Shown: positions 25,376 to 38,622 of the stretch, piece after piece
How positions within the stretch are numbered: position 1 is the first letter of the stretch
How the letters are laid out: each line of letters begins with the position of its first letter
Source: Lamellibrachia satsuma
Taxonomy: Eukaryota; Annelida; Polychaeta; Sabellida; Siboglinidae
Assembly (NCBI GenBank): GCA_033239005.1
Contig: BSQZ01000018.1
Span: 4,275,536 to 4,339,535, forward strand
Direction of reading: 5' to 3'
DNA: 64,000 nt
Notes under the pieces: generated by a model
Told to the model about the DNA's origin: nothing
What the model saw: only the letters and a program-made list of their open reading frames with translations
Databases searched by the model: none
Position numbers and translations under genes: made by a program

Positions 25376-25872
25376 AAATGTTTGACCAGCCGTGCGGTAA
25401 GATGGTCAAACACAGTCAATGTTTGACCAGCCGTGCGGTAAGATGGTCAAACACAGTCAATGTTTGACCAACCGTGCGGTAAGATGGTCAAACACAGTCA
25501 ATGTTTGACCAGCCGTGCGGTAAGATGGTCAAACACAGTCAATGTTTGACCAGCCGTGCGGTAAGATGGTCAAACACAGTCACTGTTTGACCAGCCGTGC
25601 GGTAAGATGGTCAAACACAGTCAACGTTTGACCAGCCGTGCGGTAAGATGGTCAAACACAGTCAACGTTTGACCAGCCGTGCGGTAAGATGGTCAAACAC
25701 AGTCAACGTTTGACCAGCCGTGCGGTAAGATGGTCAAACACAGTCAACGTTTGACCAGCCGTGCGGTAAGATGGTCAAACACAGTCAATGTTTGACCAGC
25801 CGTGCGGTAAGATGGTCAAACACAGTCAATGTTTGACCAGCCGCGCGGTAAGATGGTCAAACACAGTCAATG
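25376..25872. repeat. 41-bp minisatellite, 12 copies, each unit an inverted repeat
   Basis: Each unit contains TGTTTGACCA, a 14-base spacer GCCGTGCGGTAAGA, then TGGTCAAACA, the exact reverse complement of the first ten bases. Copies differ at one to two positions only. Confidence 0.97.
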
Positions 25873-28075
25873 TTATACAACGTCTGCAGATGAAGACATT
25901 TCGACTTCAGGCAGAAATGCTTAAATACTGCGGCGTATACTTTCAATTACTTGACCTGTGAGTACGGTATATGTAACTCGATCAGTTGTGTATTTTGTAT
26001 CTTGACCGACCAGTGATACTAACAGCTACTTATGAGATAGGGTAAATAAACATGTTTACGTTAAGATCGTGAGTGGTACTTGGAAATTTGGATATTTGAG
26101 ACGGGATAGCGTAAAGGTATTTATGCGTAGAATGTCGTCGATGTTTACTGTAGGGATAGTACGAAACGTGCACCTTGATGATAACACGTGCACTATATTC
26201 CATTTGCTTAACACCTTATTTACCATCAAGGCAATGTCATTTGATTTCATAAACGTCCGATCTGCAGACAACAAACAAGAGAGTAGACTTATGGTTTGAG
26301 ACTCACATTTATTTAGTTGACCGATCATATCATATATGTAAATAAAATGCAATATTCATGATGAGGTCAGGGAGACTGCCATTAAGACATTAAATGTCAT
26401 TATTATGAAAACATCCCGGCTAATGTAAAATTAATCAAACTGTCTCGTGATCACTACACTACCTAGCGATTCATTAGCTTATACATACTCATTTGCGCCG
26501 ATTTAAAATCGACTGGTCCGGATCCAAAAATAAAATTTTATGGAAAGGGCTCATGCGACAACTGAGTAAAAATTTAGTGCCATTATTGTCACCACTATTG
26601 TCATTATTGTCACCACTATTGTCACTATTGTCACCACTTTAGAACGACGCGCGACTATTTGCACGGCGAATGACACACATAGATGGACGCTGTAAACCAC
26701 TTGTTGCCAGTGGTTCGAATGGGGCTACTTAATTTGTTATTGCGAAGTTGTTTACGACACCGGGGAGAGGTTGCCGGTATGTGCCCTTCTGTGCGACATA
26801 AACAGCGACTGCCCTACTTTCTGGCAGCGACCAGGAGCCAGTGTGGCGAGTATCACCAGCGTAGATTCTCTCCAGTCATGACAAAGTTAACGTCATGTTA
26901 GTTCTGTTTGGGATGTCTGGTCTTTTCGGAAATATATTTGTAGAACGTACGGAATGCTACAACTGCTAAGTAAAATACGTAGAGAGGTTGAACCTGTCTA
27001 TAAGTTGTGACGAACGCGCTGTAGAATGGTTCAACCTATGAACAAGGTGCAGTCAGATAGCTTCAGGAGCAGCGCATTCGCTATAGAGAGGTTGATCATA
27101 ATAGGAATAATTTGTTAATAAGATGCAGTGGGCGCGCATCAGAGTTTGGACCTCTCAGTAAGTTGCGATCCATAGAGTTTAAGGTTTTAACCATGTTAAC
27201 CATGGCACAATGATTACAGTTTGTGTTTAAGTGTGTTAGCAAATTTAGACGATTTAGCTGCTGCAAGGTTGCTCCTGCTTGTAGCGTTCAATAGATGCAT
27301 TGTTAAAGTTTATAGTAATATAATTATAATAATAAATAAAGACGTATTCGTCTAACCCGGTAATGTGCTGTCAATATACTATTTGAACGTTAAACCTGTC
27401 AGCAAGTTACAGTACTGTTGAGACACTAAACTTGTCAGTACTGACAGGGGTCGGTGTGAAACGCTGCTGACAGGTTGCAACAAACAATGACCATCTATCT
27501 AACTATAACTAAAACCGTAATCACAACGCGTCCCTTATGTGTTGATGATGACATAATAAAAATAACAATAATAATGATATAACAACAACAACACCCAACA
27601 ACAACAACAGCAGCAGCAGCAACAACAACAACAATAATAATAATGATAATGAAATGACAACTTCTAGTTCGCCTAAAGTTGTCAATAGATGGATGAAGAC
27701 GCCAAGGAACTGAGGAGGGTGAGGACGGGTAAAAGATAGATCTTTAGACGACGGCGAAATTGTAATATGTTTTCTATTGACCTGACACCAATAAAAGGGA
27801 GTGAATTCCAAAGAGTTGATGCAGCAACCGAAAAAGTTCCAATGTTTAAACTCTAGGAACTCAAAGTAGACCAAAACTAGATGACTGAAACTCTAGGAAC
27901 ACAAAGTAGATGACTGAAACTGTCTAGACGTCTTTGCAGGAGCCGCGTCTGAAACACTTGTCTCACCTTCCGTTGTCTTCTGCTCTTGGATCGTCCACTT
28001 GTTTGCTCGTTGGTCTAGCAGCTGTCAAATCTTTGGCCATCAACACTTAAATAACACGTCCGGCTGAAACGTTTC
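25873..28075. other. intergenic, short simple repeats only
   Basis: There is a TTGTCACCACTA repeat at 26577-26640 and an interrupted AAC/AGC/AAT tract at 27555-27650. No supported gene. Confidence 0.5.
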
Positions 28076-28250
28076 ACTTGATAGTTCTGTGGCCGTTGAT
28101 TAAGCGAATGCACATCTTTGTCTGAGCTACCGCAGTAGGACGCCAAACTGCTGACCGAACAATTGATAGTTCTGTGACCGTTGATTCAGCGAATGCACAT
28201 CTTTGTCTGAGCGAACGCAGTAGGACGCCAAACTGCTGACCGAACAATTG
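28076..28250. repeat. 85-bp direct duplication
   Basis: The segment beginning TTGATAGTTCTGTGGCCGTT occurs twice in tandem with a few differences. Confidence 0.85.
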
Positions 28251-28540
28251 AAACAAACGGAAACGTCGCCAGGGGCGACTGATGTCAACTGCTAGTTTGC
28301 GGACCGCGGAACAATTATCGACAACACTATAATTTAACCCACTCATCGGCATGCCCTGAATGCCCCCTGATGAAAACAAGATGTTGATGACGGATGCAAT
28401 CGGCGGTCGCCAATAAACATTTTATTACACCAGTGATCAATTATTGACTAGGATATAAATAGGAAACATTGTGACGTAGTTCGGTCGTTATCGACGGTGG
28501 CGACATCAGGTGAATTAGATGCTATACTGAGACACACTCC

Positions 28541-28712
28541 CAAACTCCCCACCAGTGGCGCCATTTCACCACTGCCACAACTTACGTTTGATGTGCAGAT
28601 TCTGCATATCTTTATTTCATTTGATAAATTCCTAATATTTGTCTAGCAGAATCTGCACATCTGTAAGGTATGGCAGTAGTGAAGTGGTGAGTGGCTCCAC
28701 TGGTGGGGCGTT
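28541..28712. mobile_element. MITE-like palindromic element
   Basis: Terminal inverted repeats of about 60 bp start CCCCACCAGTGGCGCCATTT on the left and end AGTGGCTCCACTGGTGGGG on the right, around an AT-rich centre. There is no coding capacity. Related termini occur at 14940-15365. Confidence 0.75.
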
Positions 28713-29266
28713 TGATACAGAGCGGCGCAATCCACCAGTTAACCCACTATCCGGTAGGGGCGTAAAACCGATTTGAACTATTTCTTGATACATCTACAGT
28801 TTATTAGAGCATTCGCATGCGGTGAACACGAATGTGCTGATATCGTTTTTAAATATCTTTTTGACCCGGCTTAAATCGTGATGCATGGGTTTTTTTAGAA
28901 ATAAACGCTCAAAACATGCAGTAATCAATTCCATTCGCCACCTGTATTCATCTCGGCTATCTAAACTAAACCCACACCAAGGAAGTGACGCTGGTATGAG
29001 GGAGACTATGCAAGACCTCGGTAACGTTATTGTAACCTACATAGGTCGGGGGAGGTTTACACATGTCCAATCAAACTTTGAACAACGCTAAATTAAACAC
29101 TAAATAATTAAACATTCCATCACAATTTCCCCTTGTGCGTGCGCACAAACAACCAAAACTCCTGCGTTAGCCCAATATTGCATTGCTTGGAGTAAGCCAC
29201 TTCACACTTGAGAACGATGGAATATCGCCTGTTAGGAAACCTCCAGTCTCGCTTAACCGACCGTGA
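28713..29266. other. intergenic, nothing recognised
   Basis: Ordinary sequence without supported features. Confidence 0.45.
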
Positions 29267-29432
29267 CCCGCCTTCGTGAACTCGCCGACTGTGACCCGCC
29301 TTCGTGAACTCGTCGACTGTGACCCGCCTTCGTGAAATCGCCGACTGTGACCCGCCTTCGTGAACTCGCCGACTGTGACCCGCTTTCGTGAAATCGCCGA
29401 CTGTGACCCGCCTTCGTGAACTCGCCGACAAC
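29267..29432. repeat. 28-bp tandem repeat, about 6 copies
   Basis: Units read CTGTGACCCGCCTTCGTGAA followed by CTCGCCGA. The single-copy version occurs inside the dispersed element at 230-345, so this looks like local expansion of part of that element. Confidence 0.9.
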
Positions 29433-30019
29433 AAGTCTGGCCGCAGACACATGGTTTGACAGTAGGCGTTAGATGTCATCATTGGTCAGATGATTTCATA
29501 TTACGTTTTTATTTTTGTGTAATTAATGTTACGTGTATGGTACATATGAGTGTTTTGGGTAACGAAAATACGTCACTAATGTAACACAGATTTATTAATA
29601 ACTAGCCGAGTTGGCCGGCGTTACGGCAGAAAAGGCAGCCACTGCAGGAGATGATGACTCCTGACACTACTCAGTAAAGTTTTGGTACAGCAGAGGCAAT
29701 GACAACTTCGTGCTCCAAAAATAAAAATGATGTACAACGGCTGGTTGCACGAAGCGTTCGTACCGTCCGAAGGAATTAATGTAACTCGGAACAAGTGTTA
29801 AGAAAATATGCATATGCTTTGCAAACAACTGTACGTAACTGCGAACTCCTATTGTTCTGAGTTACGTAATCTACATCAAACGTCCACTTTGGTTCCTTCG
29901 TAATGTTCCCGGAGGAATCTTGAAATGTGTTTAATGCACGAACTATCCCCGTGGCCTTGGCCGGCCACGCCTCAAAAATTCAACCCCCAAACAACCGAAA
30001 CTGACGGAGATATGAGGGA
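29433..30019. other. intergenic, nothing recognised
   Basis: No supported gene or repeat apart from the right end of the dispersed element. Confidence 0.45.
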
Positions 30020-30650
<631 letters not shown>

Positions 30651-31277
30651 AGGCAAACAGAGACATACCCGCTGTATGCATGCCAGCTCATGCGCAAATA
30701 AGCATAGTCCTACTTAATTTACAATATTTTCGTTTTGGAAAGAAAATTGTTTGTGTCTTCTGCATTTAACCGGGCTCATACTTGACTTGCTGTATAAATA
30801 TCGCGCGGGTGAATTCTCTCGAACTCGCGACCATCGTGTCTTTGCATCGTTCACCACTATTAATAGTGACACAATATGGTAATCTCAAACTTCAAGTAGT
30901 GCTCAGAACAAAGCAAACATTTGGCTTGCCACATCGACACCACGAGGACATCCTTCTCCAAAGCAATGTTACCATAAGAGGCTCAGTGTCCAAGTTGCAA
31001 CAGACGAGGTAAGACGTCATTTCTCAAGTATCTGTCTACCTGTTCCGTATAGACTTTATTGTGCGTCAATGGTGTACGGAGTAAATAGATGCACCATTTC
31101 TTCTAAATGTGCGAAATATTGAGATTTTAGATGTATGTGTATTTTGTGCGTTTTCGTTTTATACTGGTTTGGGTGGAAAATCGATATCTAGGTACATTTG
31201 TGCGCTCGATAACACGCACGCACGCACGCACGCACGCACGCACACAGGTAGGTATGAATGGTATACTGGAATATCTG

Positions 31278-31284
31278 TATATAA
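31278..31284 (+). promoter_or_regulatory. TATA-like box of hairpin gene A
   Basis: TATATAA lies 61-67 bases before the ATG of copy A. Copy E has TATATATA at a similar distance from its ATG. Confidence 0.45.
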
Positions 31285-31344
31285 CAATATTGACACTGAC
31301 ACTGCTCGTTTTGCTTTTTTAGTTTGATATAAACGTCCCGCAAC

Positions 31345-31359
31345 ATGACAACATTAATG
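31345..31359 (+). CDS. exon 1 (15-nt coding micro-exon) of hairpin gene A
   Basis: ATGACAACATTAATG followed by the donor GTAGGT encodes MTTLM in phase 0. It corresponds base for base to the first exons of copies B and D (ATGAAGAGATTAATG|GTAGGT) and C (ATGAAGATATTAATG|GTATGT). Joined to 34298 it gives a continuous signal peptide. Confidence 0.8.
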
Positions 31360-32289
31360 GTAGGTCGGTTACTATATTTTGTTGTTATAAAAGATAGTTA
31401 GCTGTTTTTGTCATTGTTACTAATCCTAGTGGAAGCTGTAGGAAGCTGTAGACGATAAATGATGCGTAACATACAATTGTGGCTTGTTTGCATCGCACGA
31501 GAGTACGAACATAACGCAAGAAGTGAATTGCATGGATTCGTTGTCATTCAGTGCTCTGTTGGCGACGTTTACAGTCGACAGTAGCCCCATCTAGCGATCA
31601 GACATAGTTGTGTTGCGGACCCCTTCGACCATCTGATGTATAACGACGTCGATGTCAACAGTCCGGGTCATTATCTTGTGGTGGGCATGTTGGGTTGCAT
31701 GGGACGCATGCAGCAACATGTGACTGCCAGCTTCTTCGTGACTGCATGGGGCGAGCCAGGGCATGGCTTGTTGAGGAATGGCTCTCCATCAGTGATGACA
31801 AACTGTTTGTCCTCCTGGTCAAACCAGTTGATGAGAGCTACCTGAACAGCTCTGTCTTGTTGCTGTCCGCTAGGAGGAAGTTCTGCCAGTTTCTCGGTAT
31901 GGCTGCTGCAGCAACCACATGTCTGCGCACTCCTTTTCCATGCTTTGCTCTTGCACTGCCTTTCGGTGAATCGGCTATGTAGCTGTCCCACACTAGGTCC
32001 AGGCGTGATGCAGTTTGAAGTTTTGTGGACAGGTAAGGGATGAATATCTCTTGGGCATACTCATCAAAGTTCTTGACTGGAGTTGGCTTCAGTATTTGGA
32101 CGACGCATCCGAGAGGTCGGAGTGGTCGGAGAGGTCTTCCAAGCATGTGAGGAGATTATTCTTCGTACCTAAGCGGTGGCTTCCCCCATCAGAGAGTGCT
32201 GGATGCTCATGACGAAAGAACTCTTGAAGGTTTCCACCACTCATCTGGCAACCGACGTATAACTGTGAGAACAGTTGCAAGTCATTCTT

Positions 32290-32578
32290 GAGAGAGGCCG
32301 CCTGCTGCTTCCCTTTGTTCACACTTCTTGAGAGAGGTCACCTGATGTTTCCCTTTGTTCACACTTCTTGAGAAAGGCCGCCTGCTGCTTTCCTTTGTTC
32401 ACACTTCTTGAGAAAGGTCACCTGCTGCTTCCCTTTGTTCACACTTCTTGAGAGAGGCCGCCTGCTGCTTCCCTTTGTTCACACTTCTTGAGAAAGGTCA
32501 CCTGCTGCTTCCCTTTGTTCACACTTCTTGAGAGAGGTCACCTGATGTTTCCCTTGGCTCACACTTCTTGGAGTGGAC
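32290..32578. repeat. 40-bp tandem repeat, about 7 copies, inside the decayed ORF
   Basis: Units contain ACACTTCTTGAGAAAGGTCA and CCTGCTGCTTCCCTTTGTTC. The array replaces coding sequence between two conserved blocks of the decayed ORF. Confidence 0.92.
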
Positions 32579-32869
32579 GCAATGAACACCTTCAGCTTGT
32601 TTCAACGAATGGCGTCTTAAACAGGTTTGGTTCTTTCCACCAGGCATTATCTGGTGAAAGCCTGGAACTGCTCTTGGCCACTCCTCTGTTTCAGACACTC
32701 TCAACCGCAGCAGGACATGCAATTTCCTTTGTGTCAAGTACAACCAGATCTATACTCTCTGTCTCAAAGGCGTTGACAAGGGAGCGAATATCTTTGGCGA
32801 ATGAGGTCTGCACACTTAGTGTCTGATCGTAATGACGCGTGTCTACTCGTCTTCTCCTGTGCTCGTCCC

Positions 32870-33083
32870 CTTCTTGGAACACTTCTATTGTCCGGGTCCC
32901 CGTCTTGGAACACTTCTATGGTCGGGGTCCCCATCTTGGAACACTTCTATGGTCCGGTTCCCCATCTTGGAACACTTATATGGTCCGGGGCCCCATCTTT
33001 GAACACTTATATGGTCCGGGTCCCCATCTTGGAACACTTCTATGGTCCGGGTCCCCATCTTGGAACACTTCTATGGTCCGGCA
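32870..33083. repeat. 32-bp tandem repeat, about 7 copies, inside the decayed ORF
   Basis: Units contain TCTTGGAACACTTCTATGGT and CCGGGTCCCCA. It begins right after the AGP codons of the decayed ORF (minus sense), so it expanded from its coding sequence. Confidence 0.92.
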
Positions 33084-33477
33084 ATCAGCCAACGCAGCAG
33101 AGCTCTGGGTTTGTCAGTGAGGCCCACTGCTCTGCCATCTCCTTTGATGTAGACGTTGTTCTGTTCATGTGTCTGGTCAATCGCGGTCGTAGAGAACACC
33201 TTCTTCGTCTTCCGTACGGCGAAGTCTGCCCTGAATTTCGTGGCTACAGCTCTTCGCAAATGATACACAACTTCCAGTTAGTCTGAGCTGATGGCGCTGG
33301 ACGCTCAATACCAACCAATGTGAACCTCTTGAACATGACGTGTTACTGAACACTACATACAACTTGTACTTCGTTTAGTCTACAGGCATCTTCTGTTCAT
33401 CAGTAACTACCACCATCAGTAACTTCCAGGGTGACCCGGCAATAACACAACGATACAATGTAATTTTTTTGGTAATG

Positions 33478-33496
33478 ACTACTACTACTAATACCA

Positions 33497-33528
<32 letters not shown>

Positions 33529-33529
33529 G

Positions 33530-33577
<48 letters not shown>

Positions 33578-33582
33578 TTACT

Positions 33583-33668
<86 letters not shown>

Positions 33669-33675
33669 AAATACT
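33478..33675. repeat. (ACT)n / (ACC)n trinucleotide array
   Basis: Mostly ACT with ACCGCC and ACC islands at the left. It lies in the intron of copy A. Poly-Thr and poly-Val frames are artefacts. Confidence 0.96.
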
Positions 33676-33889
33676 ACTACTGCAGACCTACTCAGTTGAA
33701 CAGGTATGTAATATAACAGTAATATTAAATTAATTAAATATCTAAATCTGTTAAGAATGTAAGTGTCTACATGTGTGCCAGGTTTGGTTCTTTTATCACA
33801 AAATACACAATGTAATGGATATGTTGGTTTATGCTGCCCCACTAACTGTACATGAGGTCAACTTTAAGTTAAATATAGCAAGTATATTT

Positions 33890-34100
33890 CGAGTCGAAGC
33901 AGCGAACTTAGAGAACCCTAGAGATTTCTTCCCAGAAGGCAAACATGAGGCAGTGGTTGACAATGTGGTCAACGGTTTGCTGGTCGTGGTTGCATTCACA
34001 TTTTGCAGTGTCTTTGATGCGCGATTTCTGCACCAGATGTCCTCATCTTCCATGCAGAGTTCAAGCGCGTTTATTGGTGGCGCCCAGGGTGGTCAAATTC
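33890..34100 (-). mobile_element. LINE carboxy-terminal fragment
   Basis: On minus a frame reads AKCECNHDQQTVDHIVNHC then FWEEISRVL and a stop. C-x-C-x-H and H-x4-C resemble the terminal Cys/His motif of non-LTR reverse transcriptases. Short remnant in the intron of copy A. Confidence 0.6.
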
Positions 34101-34297
34101 GGGCGGTTCAGTTGTAGGGTCCGGAATAACATTCTTGGGTCTATCGTCTGTTGATCCCCACTCTCGTCTCTACCTCTCTTTCTCGGTGATGTTGGTTTCA
34201 GAGAGGGAGGCTGCTGCGGTCCAGAGAGGCTGTCGCGATGTAAGATGCGGACAGGAACGCACATATATCTAACAAAATCTCTCTTTCTCTGTTTCAG

Positions 34298-34531
34298 TTC
34301 GCCGTCTGTGTCGCCGTCGCCGTCGCTGTCGTGGCTGGCAGCCACGAACCGGAGAAGACAGACAGAATGCTGTTTGCCACATGCAAACAACAATGTGTCG
34401 ACGAGTTGATCATATGCAAGGAGGCAAACGTTGAACACTTGTTCAAGTACTTCGAATGTTATCGCGTTGCGCACAACTGTTACCAGAAGTGCAAGGAAAT
34501 GTATCCAGATGGAACTTGGAAGCAGAAGTAA
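34298..34531 (+). CDS. hairpin gene A, exon 2: secreted six-cysteine protein
   Basis: The exon opens after CTCTCTTTCTCTGTTTCAG. Joined to the micro-exon it gives an 82-aa protein. Residues 1-19 form a signal peptide (MTTLM + FAVCVAVAVAVVAG), so secretion is expected. The mature part has C-KQQ-C-VDELII-C, a 13-residue linker KEANVEHLFKYFE, then C-YRVAHN-C-YQK-C and a basic tail KEMYPDGTWKQK. The spacing C-x3-C-x6-C-x13-C-x6-C-x3-C is mirror-symmetric and shared with copies C, D and E. The linker is the shortest of the set. It is the only plus-strand copy and converges with copy B. The 2.9-kb intron is filled with mobile-element debris. Function is unknown; hormone-like, defence or structural roles are all open. 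Confidence 0.8.
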   Translation, partial: FAVCVAVAVAVVAGSHEPEKTDRMLFATCKQQCVDELIICKEANVEHLFKYFECYRVAHNCYQKCKEMYPDGTWKQK

Positions 34532-35975
<1,444 letters not shown>

Positions 35976-36176
35976 CTCATGTGTGAAAAGATATCAATCA
36001 CATCTTCCTGGAGGATTTACACATATGTATCTGTATACAGCGTCATTCTGATCAATTAATATACTCACACCTGCATACATTATATACGCATCGCTGTTGA
36101 GCGTGCGTCGCGTCGTTCTGGTTCATATTCTTTACGTCTACATACAATGTCGGTGTCATTACATCATGTCTTCGAG

Positions 36177-36456
36177 TCAGTCGTGCTTTAGGGGTGACAA
36201 AATGCCTCGTTCGCCGGATTGTTCTTTTGCGCTACGTTTGCAATCGTCTGCACATTTCATCATCGAATGATCACGTGTTATCAGGCCGTATGCGTAGCCT
36301 GTAGTCGGAATCCTGGAAGCGAGCACTCTGCTGCAAGCCGCCAGTTGAACTAAGCAGCGATAAGTGCATTTCTTGAGTTTGGAAAGCGTTAACTCTAGGC
36401 TGACATCATCGATCTCTAGCTCTTGTCGGCACGGCCCCAGAGACCCAGATAATAAA
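36177..36456 (-). pseudogene. hairpin gene B, exon 2: frame-broken copy with a lost cysteine
   Basis: After the acceptor GTTGTTTACAG the conserved start reads FIIWVSGAVP in the phase used by copies C and D, then hits TGA after 16 codons. The body continues in another frame: LTLSKLKKC-TYR-C-LVQLAA-C, then a 19-residue linker ending YAYGLIT, then Arg where the fourth Cys should be, then DHSMMK-C-ADD-C. Compared with copy C, two bases are missing between the signal region and LTLS. So this copy has both a frame break and a Cys-to-Arg change that would strand the third Cys. It is most likely a young pseudogene; a sequencing error could explain the frame but not the Arg. Confidence 0.75.
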
Positions 36457-36675
36457 CTGTAAACAACACTGAGACAATACAAACATGTTCTTTAGGCTTC
36501 TTGACTCGAGTCGTAGGGTCTGACTCAAGTCGGATACGAATTGCTCATTTTCACGACTTGTGAACTGACTTGGAATTCAGAGAGATGACTCAAGACTTGA
36601 CTTGGACTTGGAGGTCACTGACTTGACTTGACTTGACTTACCAGTTTGTGATTAGGCAACAAGTCTGGTGACTCG

Positions 36676-36863
36676 AAACGTACGCAACACGTTGTGACAG
36701 GCCGCACGGAATAACATACGTACGCAACACGAGACGATGAACCGCACTGAATAACATCCGTACGCAACACGAGACGATGTTGTTGTTGTGCAGGCCGCAC
36801 TGAATTACATACGTACCCAACACGAGACGACGTTGTTGTTGTGACGGGCCGCACTGAATAACA
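36676..36863. repeat. irregular ~40-55-bp tandem repeat, 4 copies
   Basis: Units share TACGCAACACGAGACGA and GGCCGCACTGAATAACAT. Some carry a GTTGTTGTTGTG insertion. It lies in the intron of copy B. Confidence 0.8.
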
Positions 36864-36882
36864 TAATTAACAAGTACTTGTT

Positions 36883-37513
36883 ACGATTGGGTGATGTTAT
36901 GGCGGTGCAGCGTCCGCCTAACGTACGATTGGGTGATGTTATGTCGGTGCAGCGTCCGCCTAACGTACGATTGGGTGATGTTATGGCGGTGCAGCGTCCG
37001 CCTAGCGTACGAGTGGGTGATGTTATGGCGATGCAGCGTCCGCCTAACGTACGAGTGGGTGATGTTATGGCGGTGCAGCGTCCGCCCAACGTACGATTGG
37101 GTGATGTTATGGCGGTGCAGCGTCCGCCTAACGTACGAGTGGGTGATGTTATGGCGGTGCAGCGTCCGCCTAACGTACGATTGGGTGATGTTATGGCGGT
37201 GCAGCGTCCGCCTAACGTACTATTGGGTGATGTTATGGCGGTGCAGCGTCCGCCCAACGTACAATTGGGTGATGTTATGGCGGTGCAGCGTCCGCCTAAC
37301 GTACTATTGGGTGATGTTATGGCGGTGCAGCGTCCGCCCAACGTACGATTGGGTGATGTTATGGCTGTGCAGCGTCCGCCCACCGTACGATTGGGTGATG
37401 TTATGGCGGTGCAGGGTCCGCTCACCGTACGATTGGGTGATGTTATGGCGGTGCAGCATCCGCCCACCGTACGATTGGGTGATGTTATGGCGGTGCAGCG
37501 TCCGCCTAACTTC
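36883..37513. repeat. 42-bp minisatellite, 15 copies
   Basis: Units contain GATTGGGTGATGTTATGGCG and GTGCAGCGTCCGCCTAACGTAC. The unit is 14 codons long and stop-free in several frames, giving a false repeat protein on both strands. It lies wholly in the intron of copy B. Confidence 0.96.
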
Positions 37514-38017
37514 CCATTAAAAATTACCGCGTACAAACCACAGCAATCATGGCGACAGGTGAACTCTTGTAACTTGGGGCTTGACTTGGAATTCTGAGAC
37601 TAGACTTGGACTTGGAGGTAATTTACTTCAGATTTGATTTGGTATAAGACGCAAAAATCGATCTTCAGTAGCAACTTTAATACATCCAACGCCAATTGAT
37701 ACAAACAGCATGCGTGCAGTCAAAGTAATGGATCGCATTAAAGTGTATGGATCGCGCCCGTGTGGGTTAGCTTCAGAATGCGCGTACAAAATGTATACGC
37801 TAAAGAGCCGACTAACTGTGATTATAATTTATTCACGAGCACCAAAAACCTTAGCTGAGTTTGACACAAAGTGTCAATTGAATAAAGTGAGAAGATATAG
37901 CAGTGACCACATCTACCACAGAAATGCGACATCGCTACTTCGAATATAGTAACCAGCCCCAGTTTGGTCAATACAGTTGCCGGGTCCGGTCGAGCTTGTA
38001 TATAGACGCGAACCTAC
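37514..38017. other. remaining intron of copy B, duplicated upstream block
   Basis: 37862-38010 is homologous to 39135-39280 and 42850-43000 (shared TGTCAATTGAATAAAG, AGAAATGCGACATCG and GGTCCGGTC-like strings), marking the tandem duplication that produced B, C and D. Confidence 0.6.
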
Positions 38018-38032
38018 CATTAATCTCTTCAT
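38018..38032 (-). pseudogene. hairpin gene B, exon 1 micro-exon
   Basis: ATGAAGAGATTAATG before GTAGGT (minus) encodes MKRLM, identical to copy D. The intron to exon 2 is 1.56 kb because of the 42-bp array. This exon itself looks intact. The gene is called a pseudogene because of exon 2. Confidence 0.75.
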
Positions 38033-38094
38033 GCTCCTGGATTTCGACGATGCTCCCAGACTGAAAATACAGCTACAGCCGAAACTGAAACAAA

Positions 38095-38325
<231 letters not shown>

Positions 38326-38622
38326 GATTTAAGCAAATGTAAATGTACGTATGTGTGTGTTTGTGTGTGCGCGCGCGTGTGTGCGTGCATGTTTGTATGT
38401 TTGTACGCGTGCGCGTGCGTGCGTGCGTGCGTCAGAATAAAACTACAGAGTAGAACTGCCAACAGTGCAGTATATTTCGTTAATGGGATTATTCATTCAC
38501 ACTCCAAGTTTAATCGTCCACATGTCACAGTTACGATCAGATAAGCAATAGAATTTTCAAAAATTGAGAACGTGGCTTGTTAGAAAGCATCGATAAAAAG
38601 TGACTTAATCACGACAAGACTC

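Larger units (their letters stand above)
31560..33290 (-). pseudogene. decayed mobile-element ORF of the TRARGKGVRRR / IDQTHEQNN type
   Basis: On minus, in several broken frames, one can read in order AIDQTHEQNNVYIKGDG, VGLTDKPRALLRWLIAGP, SFAKDIRSLVNAFE with LVVLDTKEIA, NDLQLFSQLYVGCQ with LQEFFRHEHPALSDGGS and LGTKNNLLTCLEDLS, FDEYAQEIFIPYLSTKL with SRLDLVWDSYI, GKGVRRHV with IPRNWQNFL and ALINWFDQEDKQFVITDGE. This order matches a widespread protein found in many copies in invertebrate and fish genomes, probably transposon-borne; function not established. Frame breaks and two internal minisatellites show it is inactive. It lies in the intron of copy A, antisense to it. Confidence 0.75.

Noticed and set aside
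25376..25872. CRISPR-like array
   Set aside because: The whole 41-bp unit repeats without unique spacers, and the context is eukaryotic.
36805..37597. Repeat proteins of 209-243 residues
   Set aside because: They are translations of the 42-bp intronic array in three frames.
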